From assembly GCA_035772735.1 (NCBI GenBank), contig JASDFA010000007.1, positions 128,874,501 to 128,938,500 on the forward strand: 64,000 nucleotides of DNA, in the 5' to 3' direction. The notes under the pieces were generated by a model. That model was not told where the DNA came from, ran no database searches, and saw nothing but the letters and a program-made list of their open reading frames with translations. Below, in pieces: positions 10,194 through 21,301 of the stretch. Position 1 is the stretch's first letter. The number at the start of each line of letters is the position of its first letter. Made by a program: the position numbers and the translations under genes. The stretch comes from Datura wrightii. Lineage: Eukaryota > Streptophyta > Magnoliopsida > Solanales > Solanaceae.

Positions 10194-12481
10194 ATATAAA
10201 GGATGATTGTGCAGTATTTCTCCAAGTAGAAGATTGTCATCTATAAATGTGATTTTTGTATCGCATGCGTCAAATTCTTGAAGAGAAGGCTCAGAAAGTT
10301 TTTCCGGCTATAATGAAGACAATGTTGATAGGCTTTTATTCTTCACCTCTTCGTCGGTATTAAAGCATGATGCCTTGATGTTGTTTTGAGCAATCTTCAT
10401 GTAGAACCCACTTGGTAGGAATTCCTACAAAGTCATAGGACATCGTGGTTTCTGGTGGTACTGCACCTGCACCTTTGGTTTCTTTGACTGCTCAACATGT
10501 TTTTGATTCCTTGGTCATCTCACTATCTTCTTTCTTGTTAGTTGTTTAGATGATTCCTTTTGTGGGCGTGCTTTGGAGCATCTCTGTCTAGTCACCAGAA
10601 TCCAACCCTCATCATCATCTTCATCAATTTGGGTTTTACCTTGCTTTAATGGTCTTTCTTTACGCTCTTCATAGTTGTATATTTGGATCGGATCAAGAGA
10701 GCCAAAGGTGATAGATATTTGATTAGAACTTGCCTTATCATCTTCAAGCACGATCTTCTTCTCATTAGCTAGCTGCAGAATTTTGTCCTTGAAAATAAAA
10801 TACTTCTCAAGAGGGTGACCTATAAGTCGATGATACTTGCAATAATTTGGATCATTTTTTCTTTCAGCTTCATTGGGTCGCTTCATCACTGGCAATTCAA
10901 TAAGTTTTAACTCAAGTAGTTCATCAAAAAATTTCAGGGAGATCAGAATCAAGGAAGGGATATTCCCTTTCTTGCATTTCCTTCAAGGTTAATTTTTTAT
11001 TTTGGTTACCTCGAGAAGAAGTTGTTTCATACTCTGCTTCTTTCTCAGCTTTGTAATAAACTTCACGGGTGATACATCGACATTCATGGATTCTTTATTG
11101 TCACTCTTGGGTATAAACTTGTTCCACCTCTTGGGTTCTTGCTTTTCTTTCCCTTTACAAGGGTCAAAAGCAGACATTACTCCATTCCCAGCAGAAGACA
11201 TACTCAATTTCATGTCATGAGCACGAGTGGCTAACTCTTCAAAAGACCTTGGTTTAATTCCCTGCAAGATATAGAGAAGTCCCCAATGCATTCCTTGGAT
11301 ACACATCTCTATTGCAGAAGCTTCACTGAGTCTATCTTTGCAGTTTAAGCTTGCATTTCTCCAACAATTGATGAAATCAATAACCGGTTCATCCTTCATT
11401 TGGCGAGTATTTGTGAGTTCCACCATGCTCACCGTACGCCTTATGCTGTAGAAGCAATTAAGGAACTCCTATTCTAGTTGCCCCCAACTATCGATAGAAT
11501 TAGGCTCAATTTTGTGTACCAATCGAAAGTATTCCCTTTGAGGGAGCTGACAAACTGCTTAACAAGATAATCACAATAGGTTCCCGCGTTATTACATGTT
11601 TCGATAAAGTGTGCAATATGCTGCTTCGGGTTCCCTTTGCCTTCAAATTGCTGAAATTTGGGAGGCTGATAACCGGCGGGCATCTTGAGGCTATCGATTC
11701 TTATGGTGTACGGTTTTGCATACATGATAGAGGACTTGGAAGTAACTTCATACTTGTTCTTGATAGACCCTTCAATGAATTCCTTCAGCTGGTCAAGCGG
11801 AATCATCCCTTCAGAAGAAACTAGAATTTCCTTAGTGGCTGATGCATGTTTCACGGGAGCTTCAGTCTCTTGAACTTCTAGAGCCTTTCCAGGTGCATGA
11901 CTAGATTCTCTTTCCACTAGGCCATCCACTTTGTTCATCAACTTCTCAATCCGAGCATCTTGATTTTGTACAAACTTGGTCAGGCCTTCAATTACCTTGG
12001 TCAAGTTCGCTAGTTTCTCCTCCATAGATGAAGCGTCGGTTACCATCGCTTGCATGATTGTTGGAGATGTTGGAGAATAGCATGGATTATCACATAAATT
12101 GATCTTCGAAGGGCTCACCTTATGTGGTGTGAGTGGAGAATACCCACCGCTCGAAGTATTATCATCTCCTTTCGTAGCAGAGTTCTTGGATCCAGAGAGG
12201 TCAAGTAGAGCCAGAGTCTTCTTGATTCTCTTAGCAAAATTGCCTTCTTCTTTTGATGTGTTGGTCGAGGATCTTGCTCCTTTTGGGGATGAAGATCTAA
12301 AGATTGGAGTTGATGCAGACAACACTTGGAGTGCTTGTTGTCCTAGCATGATTGCTTTGCTTCTTGTGATGGGTCAAAAACTTCCAAAAGTAACACCGAG
12401 GATGCTTTCCACCTCAGCAGAGAACTTGGAATCAGCAATCTTGGGAGAAGTTGAATTGGAGTTGATCTTCTTGGAAGCCAT
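10194..12481 (-). pseudogene. Element B gag, decayed
   Basis: The likely start is ATG at 12481 (MASKKINSNS), 62 bp inside the PBS. A TGA stop follows at about 12375, after which the frame resumes with MLGQQALQVL. The capsid-like core includes YQPPKFQQFEGKGNPKQHIAHF (split here as YQPPKFQQFEGK and PKQHIAHF; 11600-11680) and VKQFVSSLKGNTFDWY (11540-11570). The next block (10989-11432) has FINCWRNASLNC and the block at 10515-10952 has YCKYHRLIGHPLEKYF, a Cys/His motif common in Ogre gag. Multiple frame breaks make it non-functional. Confidence 0.8.
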
Positions 12482-12542
12482 TTCGATGTTTCGATGTTCT
12501 TGATCTTTGAAGATTGAAAAGATGAGATGAGAGGTAGAAATT

Positions 12543-12560
12543 GTCCCACTGGACGTGCCA
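12543..12560 (-). other. Candidate primer-binding site of element B
   Basis: The minus strand reads TGGCACGTCCAGTGGGAC starting four bases inside the LTR end at 12565. Every PBS starts TGG (pairing with tRNA CCA), and the position is right. I cannot assign the tRNA without a search. Confidence 0.65.
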
Positions 12561-12564
12561 ATTT

Positions 12565-13403
12565 TGTAGACAATAAAATCTCGCGCCGAGAAAATAATAA
12601 TCAAGACGGCAAAAAATATCGCAACAATCGTAGTATTTATTATGAATATGAGTGTTACAATCTCTATAAATCATCTGATTCTTCTTTTCGAATATAAATT
12701 CAAGGGCTTTTGAGCTTAATCTTGAACTTGATGAATTTGATCTTGACTTGTACTTGAATTCAAGGGCTTTTGATCTTGATCTTGAATTTGATGGTCTCGA
12801 TCTTGATTCGTGTTTAAATTCAAGAGCTTGGAGCTTGTTCTTGAATTTTTGTCTTGATCTATGAAACTTGTAGAGAAAAACTGGAGTGCTTGAATGTTTG
12901 TAGCTTGTAGAGAAATCTGCAGCGTTTGATCCACGAGCTCTCTCTGACTTGTTGTTGGAATGTAGATCCCTTTTCAGAATTATGAGACCCCTATTTATAG
13001 TTGTAGGATGGAAGAGTTGCGATAAGGATGAACTTCTTTCAACCAATCAGATTTAAGTTGACATGTCGATATTTGATTGGTCGAAACATGTCACTTATAC
13101 ACATGCACATTTTCATTGGCCTTTGATTTGACTAAGCATGTTGTGTCATTTTGACATGTGGCACCAATTTGAGCCTCTAGGAAGATGACGTCTTGGGCTG
13201 CCTAACATGGGCTTATCATTTGTAGCCCAATTTGATGGACTAACCCAATGAAATTGGACCTTTAATTAAATCAATATTTATTGGACTCAAATGATTAATC
13301 CAATTATATTAATTCATAATATTTATTTGGATTAATATATTTTGAATTTAAGATAATTCAAATTTCTTACGAATTTAAATTTTATAAAATTTAACCATCT
13401 ACA
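12565..13403 (-). repeat. 5' LTR of element B (839 bp)
   Basis: The termini form the inverted pair TGTAGA (12565-12570) and TCTACA (13398-13403), the standard TG...CA ends. The inner end abuts the candidate PBS. A TATA-like ACTATAAATAGG on the minus strand lies near 12985-13000, with a Lys/Asn-free, Ser/Gln-rich spurious frame downstream. The flanking bases on the right are GACAT; the matching duplication should lie beyond the window. Confidence 0.85.
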
Positions 13404-13976
13404 GACATGTTATGCCAAGTCAAATAAAAAAAGGTAAGTAGCATCATGTCATATGTCAAAGTGACATAAACATGGCTAGTCAAATCAAAGACCAATGAAA
13501 ATAGACTACATGTACAAGTGATATGTTCAAACTAATCAAATGTCATCATGTCAACTTCAATCTGATTGGTTGAAAAAAGTTTATCCTCATCACAACTCTT
13601 TCATTCAAAAACTATAAATAAGGATCTCATAATTCAGTAAAAGAGACCAAAGATAGTTTGTGGGTCAAACGCCACAGATTTCTATATAAGCTGCAAGTTC
13701 AAGCTCTCAAACAACCAAATTCAAATATAAGTCAAGATATCGACCATCGAATTCAAGATCAAACTTCAGACCCTTGAACTCAAATATAAGTCAAAATTAA
13801 GTTCATCAATATTCAAAATCAAGTTCAGAAACTCCTGAATATATTTTCGAAAGAAGAATCAGAAGATTCATAAAAATAGTAATTTGTAACACTTATATTA
13901 AAAATAAAACACTATAATTATTACTATATACTCTTATCTTAATTATATTTTTTCAACGCGAATTTTGTTATCCACC
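13404..13976 (+). repeat. Inverted LTR fragment of the element B family
   Basis: This plus-strand stretch matches the minus strand of the adjacent LTR: AGTCAAATCAAAG, CCAATGAAAAT, ATCTGATTGGTTGAA, ACTATAAATA, GGATCTCATAATTC, CGAAAGAAGAATCAGA and the end CAACGCGAATTTTGTTA all recur in order. It lacks the first part of the LTR and is not followed by a PBS. The simplest reading is that element B inserted into an older, oppositely oriented LTR of its own family, whose other piece should lie on the far side of B. Confidence 0.75.
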
Positions 13977-14386
13977 GTAACTAATATTCATCATTTTCAA
14001 ACTAAATTAGACGAACTGAGCAGTACTGCCAACTAAATTTTATATAATGATGCATATTATCAAATAAATAAAATTTAGTTTCGACCAAAAAAAGAAAAAG
14101 CACCTTACAAAAGTATCTTTTGAGGACTGCAACTATCAAGAAAAGGACATTTCCTGAAGAAACTAGTAATGGCCAACAATCCATTAATCCAATAAAGAAA
14201 TAGTAAATTATGTAATTAACTTTATGCAACCAAATACGAAACTATCAATTACACTATAATTGTGTTCTAGTAAATAAATACTCCTAATAATAACATATTC
14301 TACTTTTACTCTTATGAAAAAAATTATTAACTAAAAAAATAATTAAATTAAATTATTCTTATTTATTTTTTGATTTTCAAATTTAA
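13977..14386. other. AT-rich intergenic DNA, no gene seen
   Basis: A+T-rich sequence with homopolymer runs. No coding frame with recognisable content, no tRNA or repeat structure that I can support. Confidence 0.6.
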
Positions 14387-14388
14387 TA

Positions 14389-14732
14389 TCCCGTCCATTT
14401 CACAATATTTGTCATTCTTATTTAAAATATTTGTCTTAAAATATTTATCAATTTAAAAATTCAAGATAAAATTAATTATTTTTTTATGCTTTTCTTATAA
14501 TATTGGCACACTCAATAAGAAAAAATTAATAGCGATGATAGTTTGACTAATATAACCCTATTAATTTTTTGAAAACATATAACAACATCTCTTTTCACAT
14601 TTTAGAATGACTTTAAGTACTAACGGTAGAATTGAAAAAATATGATCAATTATCTCTTGGATTTTGAAACTAGCAAGTATTCTGAAACAACTATTTTTAT
14701 TATAACTAACAATTAAAATGAAACGAATAGAG
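14389..14732. mobile_element. Stowaway-like MITE
   Basis: The left end (TCCCGTCCATTTCACAATA) and the reverse complement of the right end (CTCTATTCGTTTCATTTTAA) align over about 75 bp, forming imperfect terminal inverted repeats. The sequence CYCCGTTTCATTTTA is typical of plant Stowaway termini, here worn. TA dinucleotides flank both ends (14387-14388 and 14733-14734), fitting the TA target of Tc1/mariner-related MITEs. No protein is encoded. Confidence 0.7.
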
Positions 14733-14858
14733 TAAATATTTTTGAAGATTACAAACACCTTAATTATGATATATAAATAGAATAATATCCAATGGAGGGA
14801 GATTATCTCTTAAGACATAAATAAGGATAAACTAATCAAACATTTCTTCTAATTAATA

Positions 14859-15140
14859 CTCCCTCTGTTTCAAAGTAAGTGTTGTTTTTAGCTTAGACGC
14901 CTCTTAAGAAAACTACTTATTTCTAGAAAGTAAAATGTAATTTTACCAACTTACCCTTAATAAATATCTTGAAAAAGATGTAGCTCTTTACTATTTTCTT
15001 GGTTATGTAAAACTCTCTCCATTTAAATAAGGGTAAAATTAAAAGAATATCATTAATGTCTTCTTGATTATGTAAAACATCACTTATTTTGAAATAAAAT
15101 CAAAAGGTTAAAACACCACTTATTTTAAAACGGAAGGAGT
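14859..15140. mobile_element. Stowaway-like MITE
   Basis: The left end reads CTCCCTCTGTTTCAAAGTAA and the reverse complement of the right end reads ACTCCTTCCGTTTTAAAATA, so the termini are inverted repeats with the plant Stowaway CTCCCTCCGTTTC consensus. A TA precedes the left end (14857-14858); the right flank is GC, so the TA there is lost or mutated. It is non-coding and non-autonomous. Confidence 0.7.
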
Positions 15141-15568
15141 GCCTAAATATAAAATATGATAAGTATTCATAGAGGGAGGGAATAATATTTATTAATCTCT
15201 CCCACATTTATTAAATAAGGGTAAAGATAAAAATAAATAACTAATCGCATCTTGATTTTCTAAAATGACAACTAATCTTTATGTACACTATACTAAAAAT
15301 AAATATTCACTTTTACTTGTTCAGTTTAAAAATTAAAAAATAATTTATCACTTAACTCATGACTTAACCTATTATTAACTATAATTATTTCTCAATATAG
15401 TTTTTAAAGTATTAAATTTATTATATTTAAAAAATGATATAGAAAAATGCAAATATTTCTCTAGAATTTCTGTTAGATTCGAACCTATAGCTAATGATAG
15501 AACTTACACAAGTTCATAGCCTTTCTTTTCTATCAATTTCTAATTCTGATTTTTCTTCCAATCTAATA
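15141..15568. other. AT-rich intergenic DNA, no gene seen
   Basis: Short A+T-rich stretch between a MITE and the MULE terminus. A GAGGGAGGGAAT word near 15173 may be a worn MITE end, but no partner end was found. Confidence 0.5.
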
Positions 15569-16037
15569 CGGAAAAGGGTCAAATATACCCTTGTACTATT
15601 GAACATAGTTTAAATATACCCCTCATTATACATTTGGACCAAAATACCCTTCTCGTTATACTTTGGCACATATTTGCCTTTATATTTAACAGATGGACAC
15701 TTGGCAGGATAGAATAAAAAATCCCATCCCTAATTTAAAATATCCAATTTCATTTAACCCGCCTCGCCCTAATTAATTTACCCACCCATTCCCCTCAAAG
15801 TTAAAGAAATTATTGCAGCAACCCTACTCTTTCTTTTCTCTGTTGGAAAGAAGCTGAAAGAGCGATGGAAAACTAAAAAGTAGATGCGTTGAGTAGAGAT
15901 TAATGCTTAAAGGTATGATTTTTTTTCTTCTTTGGATTTCCTTCATTTGACCATTCATCTTCTTCATTTTAGTAACAAAGAATTGAGACAAAGTTCATAA
16001 CGTAAGGTTTTAAGTATTGGTTCAAATTTGACATAAT
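15569..16037 (+). repeat. Left terminal inverted repeat of the MULE
   Basis: It matches the reverse complement of about 23975-24455, including the ATACCC motifs at the tip, the GGATTTCCTTCATTTG-like internal words and the AACAAAGAATTGAGACAAAG word near the inner end. It also holds a short leader that ends in AAAGGTATGA, a plausible splice donor, suggesting that the TIR carries the promoter and first non-coding exon for the gene facing inward. Confidence 0.8.
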
Positions 16038-16059
16038 CTGCTCTTATATACGTGATTTA

Positions 16060-16180
16060 GTTCTTCTAATCAAAGTTCTTTTTTATTTTGTGAAAAATAC
16101 TGTGTTGATCCAAACAAAGGGAGTATAATGTCCGAAAACAGTTGTTCATCTAAGAGGAAGTGTCATTGCAGTGAAATTGA
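16060..16180 (+). repeat. Partial duplicate of the 5' part of the GRF gene
   Basis: The stretch TGTGTTGATCCAAACAAAG, then ATG (16128-16130), TGTTCATC, AAGAGGAAGTGTCATTGC and GTGAAATTG recurs at 16681-16761 ahead of the longer GRF copy. It encodes only the first CxC part of the zinc finger before the similarity ends. It is a dispersed direct duplication inside the MULE. Confidence 0.7.
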
Positions 16181-16707
16181 AAAATGGTGTTTGGGTAGTT
16201 GAAATTGTATTTTGACATGAATTTTACTTGAAAAAAAGTTTAAATTTTGTGAGTAGTATTTGAAGCTTGAACTTGAAATATGGTGTTTGGTAGTTGAAAT
16301 TGTGTTTTGTCATGCATTTCACTTGGAAAAAAGTCTATATTTTTTCTTTGAAAGTCTTCCTTGATGCTGGGAACTAGAAGACTTTTCGAGTAAAGTCGTC
16401 CTTACCGAAACACCTTACATGATGTTTAGGAACTTGTAAAACTTTAAATTTTGAATACAAGGTAATTTCATTTAACTCTATTCTGGGATTATATAAAAAA
16501 ATTAGTTGTTGCATTCAAGTGGATTATATGAAGTTGAAGACATTCTTTGATTTTTATCTCCACATAATGATAAAAATTACAAGGAGTTTATCTTCTTTGA
16601 ATTTCGTTTATCTGAGAATTTGTGTTCTTTTCATGGTTTAATTTTTCTTATCTAAGTCTTTTTTTATTTTGTAATAAGAATGTGTTGATCCAAACAAAGT
16701 GGGTACA

Positions 16708-17223
16708 ATGTCTGAAGATAGTTGTTCATCAAAGAGGAAGTGTCATTGCGGTGAAATTGCCAATTTCTTTACTTCAAAAATTTCTTCAAACCCCGGAAGG
16801 AGATTTTATAAGTGTCCTAAACCTGAAGTAAGTTCTCTTGTTGAATTTAAAATTTTATTTTACTTTTCTGAAATTTTAGTTGACCTCTATATATATAGTT
16901 GATAACTTGAAGTTGTTTAAATGTGGTGGACAGAAAAGTTCATGTGATTATTGAGAGTGGCATGATAAATTATTTTCGGATAGAGCGGTGGTCCAAATAA
17001 ATAATTTAAAGACTCAATTGGATGCCGCTACGATTAAAATTGATACTTTGAAGACGGCTTACGAGATAACTTGAAGGAAAAAGTGAATGCAATGAAGACT
17101 TTAACCAATTTTGAAGTGAACAAGTCAAGGAACTTAGAAAATAAAGTGGTGAAGATGAAGATGTTCATTATTATTTTATCTTCTCTTTTTGTTGGGTTTG
17201 TTGTCTCACAGTTGATGAACTAA
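16708..17223 (+). pseudogene. GRF zinc-finger/transmembrane protein gene carried by the MULE, broken
   Basis: Exon 1 (16708-16827, 40 codons) encodes MSEDSCSSKRKCHCGEI and NPGRRFYKCPKPE, the CxCG...NPGRxFxxC half of a GRF zinc finger. A GT...AG intron (16828-16933) leads to exon 2, which starts KSSCDY, then a TGA stop (16952-16954) where GRF proteins usually have an aromatic residue, then EWHD, completing the finger. A helical, coiled-coil-like stretch (NNLKTQLDAA, then IKIDTLKTAYE) and a hydrophobic C terminus (FIIILSSLFVGFVV) follow, ending at TAA 17221-17223; a frameshift lies near 17060. This finger-coil-membrane-anchor layout is known in plant GRF proteins of unknown function. The gene sits inside the MULE and converges on the transposase gene, the place of mudrB in maize MuDR; no sequence relation to mudrB is claimed. 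Confidence 0.7.
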
Positions 17224-17459
17224 TGAATTAATGAATTTGTGTAATGTTAAATGAATTCTCTCCTTTTGTAATGTATAAAAGTATCTAATTAGTGAATTTG
17301 TTAGCGTTAATGAATCTATTTTGTAAATTCTTCAAAAAGAGTTGATTAAGTTAATGTTTTGATTCTAAAAATCAAAGTTTTAAAAATAACGATTTGTATA
17401 GGGAATGACAAATTTTAACGTAATATTTGTTGAATTTACCCGAACAAAATAGCTGCATC

Positions 17460-17900
17460 TTGGGAGTATAATCAACAGCAACATAATTACATATTACGAC
17501 ACAAAAACTGCACACTACAATACGATAACTGCAGATTACAAAAATCGCACACTGCTAGCACCAAAACTGCACACTACTAACACCAAAACTGCACATTGCA
17601 GCACAAAAATTATACACTACAACATCAAAACTGCAAATTTCAGCACAAAAACTGCAAATTGCAGCAAAAAAAACTGCACATTGCAACACCAAAACTATAA
17701 ATTTCTGCACAAAAACTACATATTGCCGCACAAAAACTGAATTTGCAGCACAAAAATTGCACACTATAATCCCAAACTACATATATCAACACAAAAACTG
17801 CACATAGCAATATCAAAATAACTGCACACTACAACATGAAATAACTGCATATTTCAATGCAAACTAAAGAAAAAAATTCAGAGAACTGAACATAATATTT
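17460..17900. repeat. Imperfect tandem repeat, about 20-bp period (CAAAACTGCACA type)
   Basis: The words AAAACTGCACACTACAACAC, AAAACTGCAAATTGCAGCAC and variants recur about twenty times. It lies between the 3' ends of the two convergent MULE genes. It produces a spurious minus-strand frame with evenly spaced Cys and Phe. Confidence 0.8.
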
Positions 17901-18117
17901 CAGCAGACTAAACTACATAATTCAACACAAAATGACATGAGACAATCAGTATTATTTGGAAGTCATAAGATAACCCCAAAAACTTATACAACCTAAGTCA
18001 TAATGTGACTTTCATTTTCTTTATCATCACTAACTTTGCAAAAACTACTTCCCCATGAGTATTGTTTATACAGTAGTTACATCACCAAATTAGAAAAAAT
18101 CACAAACTTAACAAAAG

Positions 18118-20880
18118 TTAATCAAACTGATATTGTCCCTTCCTTGGCTTCAACTTTCCAATTCTTTCTTGATTTTGAACTTCCAACTGATTGGTTGTGA
18201 TTGCATCTTTACCTTTCCAAGTTAAGTTTCTTGGCTGAATTGGAAGGTTTGTTGGATCACTTATACCATTGTGGTCATCTTTGAAGCTTATTACCCTTCT
18301 TTTAGTTGGTATGTATTGTTGTTGCCTCCTTTGAAGTCTGATAAGTGCCTCTGAAATAACTGCAGGCCTTAGGCAAGGGTCTTCGTCGTGTTCAAAGTCT
18401 GAAAATATGCTACTTTGACTATTTATTGTTTGTTGAAGGGCTGTTAGGTTGATATTTTCTTTAGTTTGAGAAGGTTCTGCTTCATCAACCAAACCTCTCC
18501 TATTATGGTTTGTCTTTTCCTTCTTCTTAATAAGCATTTTTCTATTTATTTGCTGTGATATAAATAAAGAAGTTAGAAAATATATGCACTTCATAAAAAT
18601 GTTAATTGAATTATTGAAAAAAATACCTTATCATAACTCCTAACATTATGATTTGACTCTCCGCAATTACTACATGTCATCACTCTACCTTTTCTTGAAA
18701 CAGCCCACTCACCTTGCCTCTTAAGTGCCTCTTCTTTCTGTCTAATTCTCTTAACTTTAGGCCTGCCAGCAAGTTTGATCAACTCTGGTGGCTCCATTGC
18801 TTGACAAAGATCAACTTTTCAAAAATTTTCTCCCCTCACAGGTTGCAACTTATGTTTGTAAGTTAGTAGAAATGCCTCCTTGCTATGATACCAATTCATT
18901 TCGGTCAGAGGATTAATCTTTTTGTGCAACAAGGCCTTAATTGTATGAAGACATGGAATTCCTTCAAGATCCCATGCCCTACAAGTGCACCTTTTCGTCA
19001 TCAAATTAACTATGTGTCTGTCAGATCCCTCAGTCACCTCATATCCATTATCCCCATTGCCATCAACCTTACAAATTTGAGCTATTTCCATATATTCATT
19101 ATACAACTTCAAGCTTACAAGGCTGAATTCACTAGTCTATTTTATCACAGAATCCACTTGTTCTCTCAATCGGTTCATCACTTTGATTCTTATATCTTCC
19201 ACAATTTCAATGATGGGCTTGAATCTTGCTTCAAGTATCCAGGAATGGAATGACTCGGTCATATTATTTTCAACTGTTGGATTCTTGCACACGGTATCAA
19301 AATAGGCTCTACACCAACTTTTAGGAGGATAACTAAGAAAATCCTCTGCAGCGGGTAAATCCATTTGTTTCAACTGGCTTAGATGGTCTTGGAAGTCCTC
19401 TTTATAAGTGCACCATGCACTCCACCAAATATGTTTCTTCAACACGCCTTTACCATGTCTTTTGCACCAATTTGCCTCAATGTGTCTTACACAGTATCTG
19501 CGATGTGCTTCAGGGAGTACAATATTTATTGCATCAAGTAAACCTACATGTCAAAGGTAAACAATTAAACTATCAAAGAAGCAAAAACATTACCACAAAG
19601 AGAAATAAACATAAATGCAATTAGATAATATACCTTCTGCATATCTGACATAAAGGTTATGCCTTCTACATTTTGGAGTTCCATGAATGTTGAAGTAGCT
19701 TCAAGAACCATTTCCAAGTCCTTTGGTCTCCTTGTCCACGATAGCCCAAGTTAAAGGGTAGAAGTGCTTCATATTGTCCTAACCAACAGCAATCAGTAAT
19801 TATCCTTTAGCTTTACCTTTAAGATATGTACCATCTAATCCGATAAAAGGTCTCAACCCTTCCTTAAAACCCATCTTCATTGCCTTGAAACAGATATACA
19901 TTCTAAGAAATTTTCTTCTTCCTTGAGAAAGTGCTTCCTTAGATAAATTAATCACAACATCACTTCCTGGATTGGATTCCTTCAGTTCAGTGGCATAAGC
20001 CTCAAGTTTGTTATAACCATTAGTAAAGCTACCTTCTAAAGTTTCCAGAATCATTCTCTTAGCTCTTTTGCACTTTCCTTGACTAGCATTTAGCTTAAAA
20101 GCAACACCCAAATCAAGCCTCATTTCCTTAACCTTATACTTTGGATTTTCTTATAATTTTCTCTTGAAATTGTGAGCTATGGTAGAATAATCAACCAAAG
20201 AATTATCAAATATTTCTTCACATGTATGCTTATCCTTTAGAGTTTGAATTCTCACCCCAGGAGTATTAGCATCCCCAGGAATATGGCATACAAATCGACA
20301 TAACCCTCTATTACAAGTATACCTCAATCTAGACCTATCACTTTTAGCTACCGTTAAGTTTACCTTGTTAGCCAATCCATAAAGCCTAATGCATTTTCTT
20401 GCTTCTGGTATGTCCTTGAAGGACATACCCTTAAACAAGTCTAAGTAATCATACAGAGCTTCAGAAATTTTCATTTTCTTTTCATTAGCAGTTGCCTCTA
20501 ATTCTTCAGTATCATATTCTAGAGAATCAGGCACAACTTACGTTCACTCTCACTACAATCAGTGCCAACTTCAGCAACTACTGAGAAAAATGACTTAGTA
20601 TGTTGAACAATATTAGGAACAGGGACACATAACTCACAGTCATCTACAACAAATATGTTAATTATAAAAAACTCTTCAGAAACAAGAGATAGCAACAATC
20701 TAATTCCCACATCCCCATCTACTTCATAGTATCTTCCAAAAGGATCAGTTACAATTAACTGTTGCACACCAACAAATTCAAATCGGGTAGTGTATTCACT
20801 GACTATGTCTCCGAAAGAAAGAAGGTCTGAATCATACCCTCTTCATAAGTTGTACAATTTCTTGCGGTACAAAATGTGGG
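18118..20880 (-). pseudogene. MURA-type transposase gene of the MULE, decayed
   Basis: Going right to left: an N-terminal segment (20519-20767); the MuDR DNA-binding domain with KSDRSRLRYTCNRGLCRF and TLKDKHTCEE (20151-20534; the Cys/His motif is intact); then the start of the catalytic core with RPFIGLDGTYLKGKAKG (19800-19850), whose Asp is the first acidic residue. A block near 19640-19670 has FMSDMQKG (second Asp) and, after an intron (about 19540-19633), YCVRHIEANW; next NNMTESFHSWI (19260-19290). The SWIM zinc finger is CTCRAWDLEGIPCLH (18950-19000). A C-terminal knuckle CSNCGESNHNVRSY (18625-18670) has lost its last Cys. Frame breaks at 19799, 20124-20150 and elsewhere show it is dead. 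It would cut and join the element's TIRs. Confidence 0.85.
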
Positions 20881-21301
20881 GTTCTCTAATTCATTCACCA
20901 CCATAATTGAAATATATGTCAATATTAACCATTTTAATACCCTGAAAATATTTGACAAAATAAAATAAGGAGAACAATTTTAAAAGATTTAAGAACTAAG
21001 AAAGAAAAACAATTAAAAAGGAAGAAAAAAGATGGGGAGTTCGGAGATGACAAATCAAAAGAACCTAACTAAAGGATCCCTTGGATAAAGATGAATCAAA
21101 TAAACAAAAGTAATTTACAATTGCAGAATTATAAATTAAAAAAGAACCACGTTTCATGATGATTAAAATGAATAAAAAATATAAAAGGGACCATATTTCA
21201 TGATTGTTGAAGAATAAAAAATATGAAAGGGACAATATTTTATAACTGCTCAAGAATAAAGAAGATAAAAGTAATATATTTTCATATCCAAATAAAAATA
21301 A

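Larger units (their letters stand above)
6837..13403 (-). mobile_element. Ty3/gypsy Tat/Ogre-type element (element B), 5' LTR to second RNase H
   Basis: From right to left: an 839-bp 5' LTR (12565-13403), a primer-binding site (12543-12560), gag, protease, reverse transcriptase with a YVDD motif, RNase H and a second, archaeal-type RNase H. The double RNase H is the hallmark of the Tat lineage, which includes Ogre and Retand. Element A interrupts it at 6836 just after the second RNase H, so integrase and the 3' LTR are expected outside the window. Stops and frameshifts are numerous. Confidence 0.85.

Noticed and set aside
12432..13046. Minus-strand frame of 204 codons rich in Ser, Arg and Lys
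   Set aside because: It lies almost wholly within the LTR of element B and overlaps the start of its gag in another frame.
17555..17764. Minus-strand Cys/Phe/Val-rich frame with evenly spaced motifs
   Set aside because: It is the translation of the CAAAACTGCACA-type tandem repeat; periodicity comes from the DNA repeat, not a protein.
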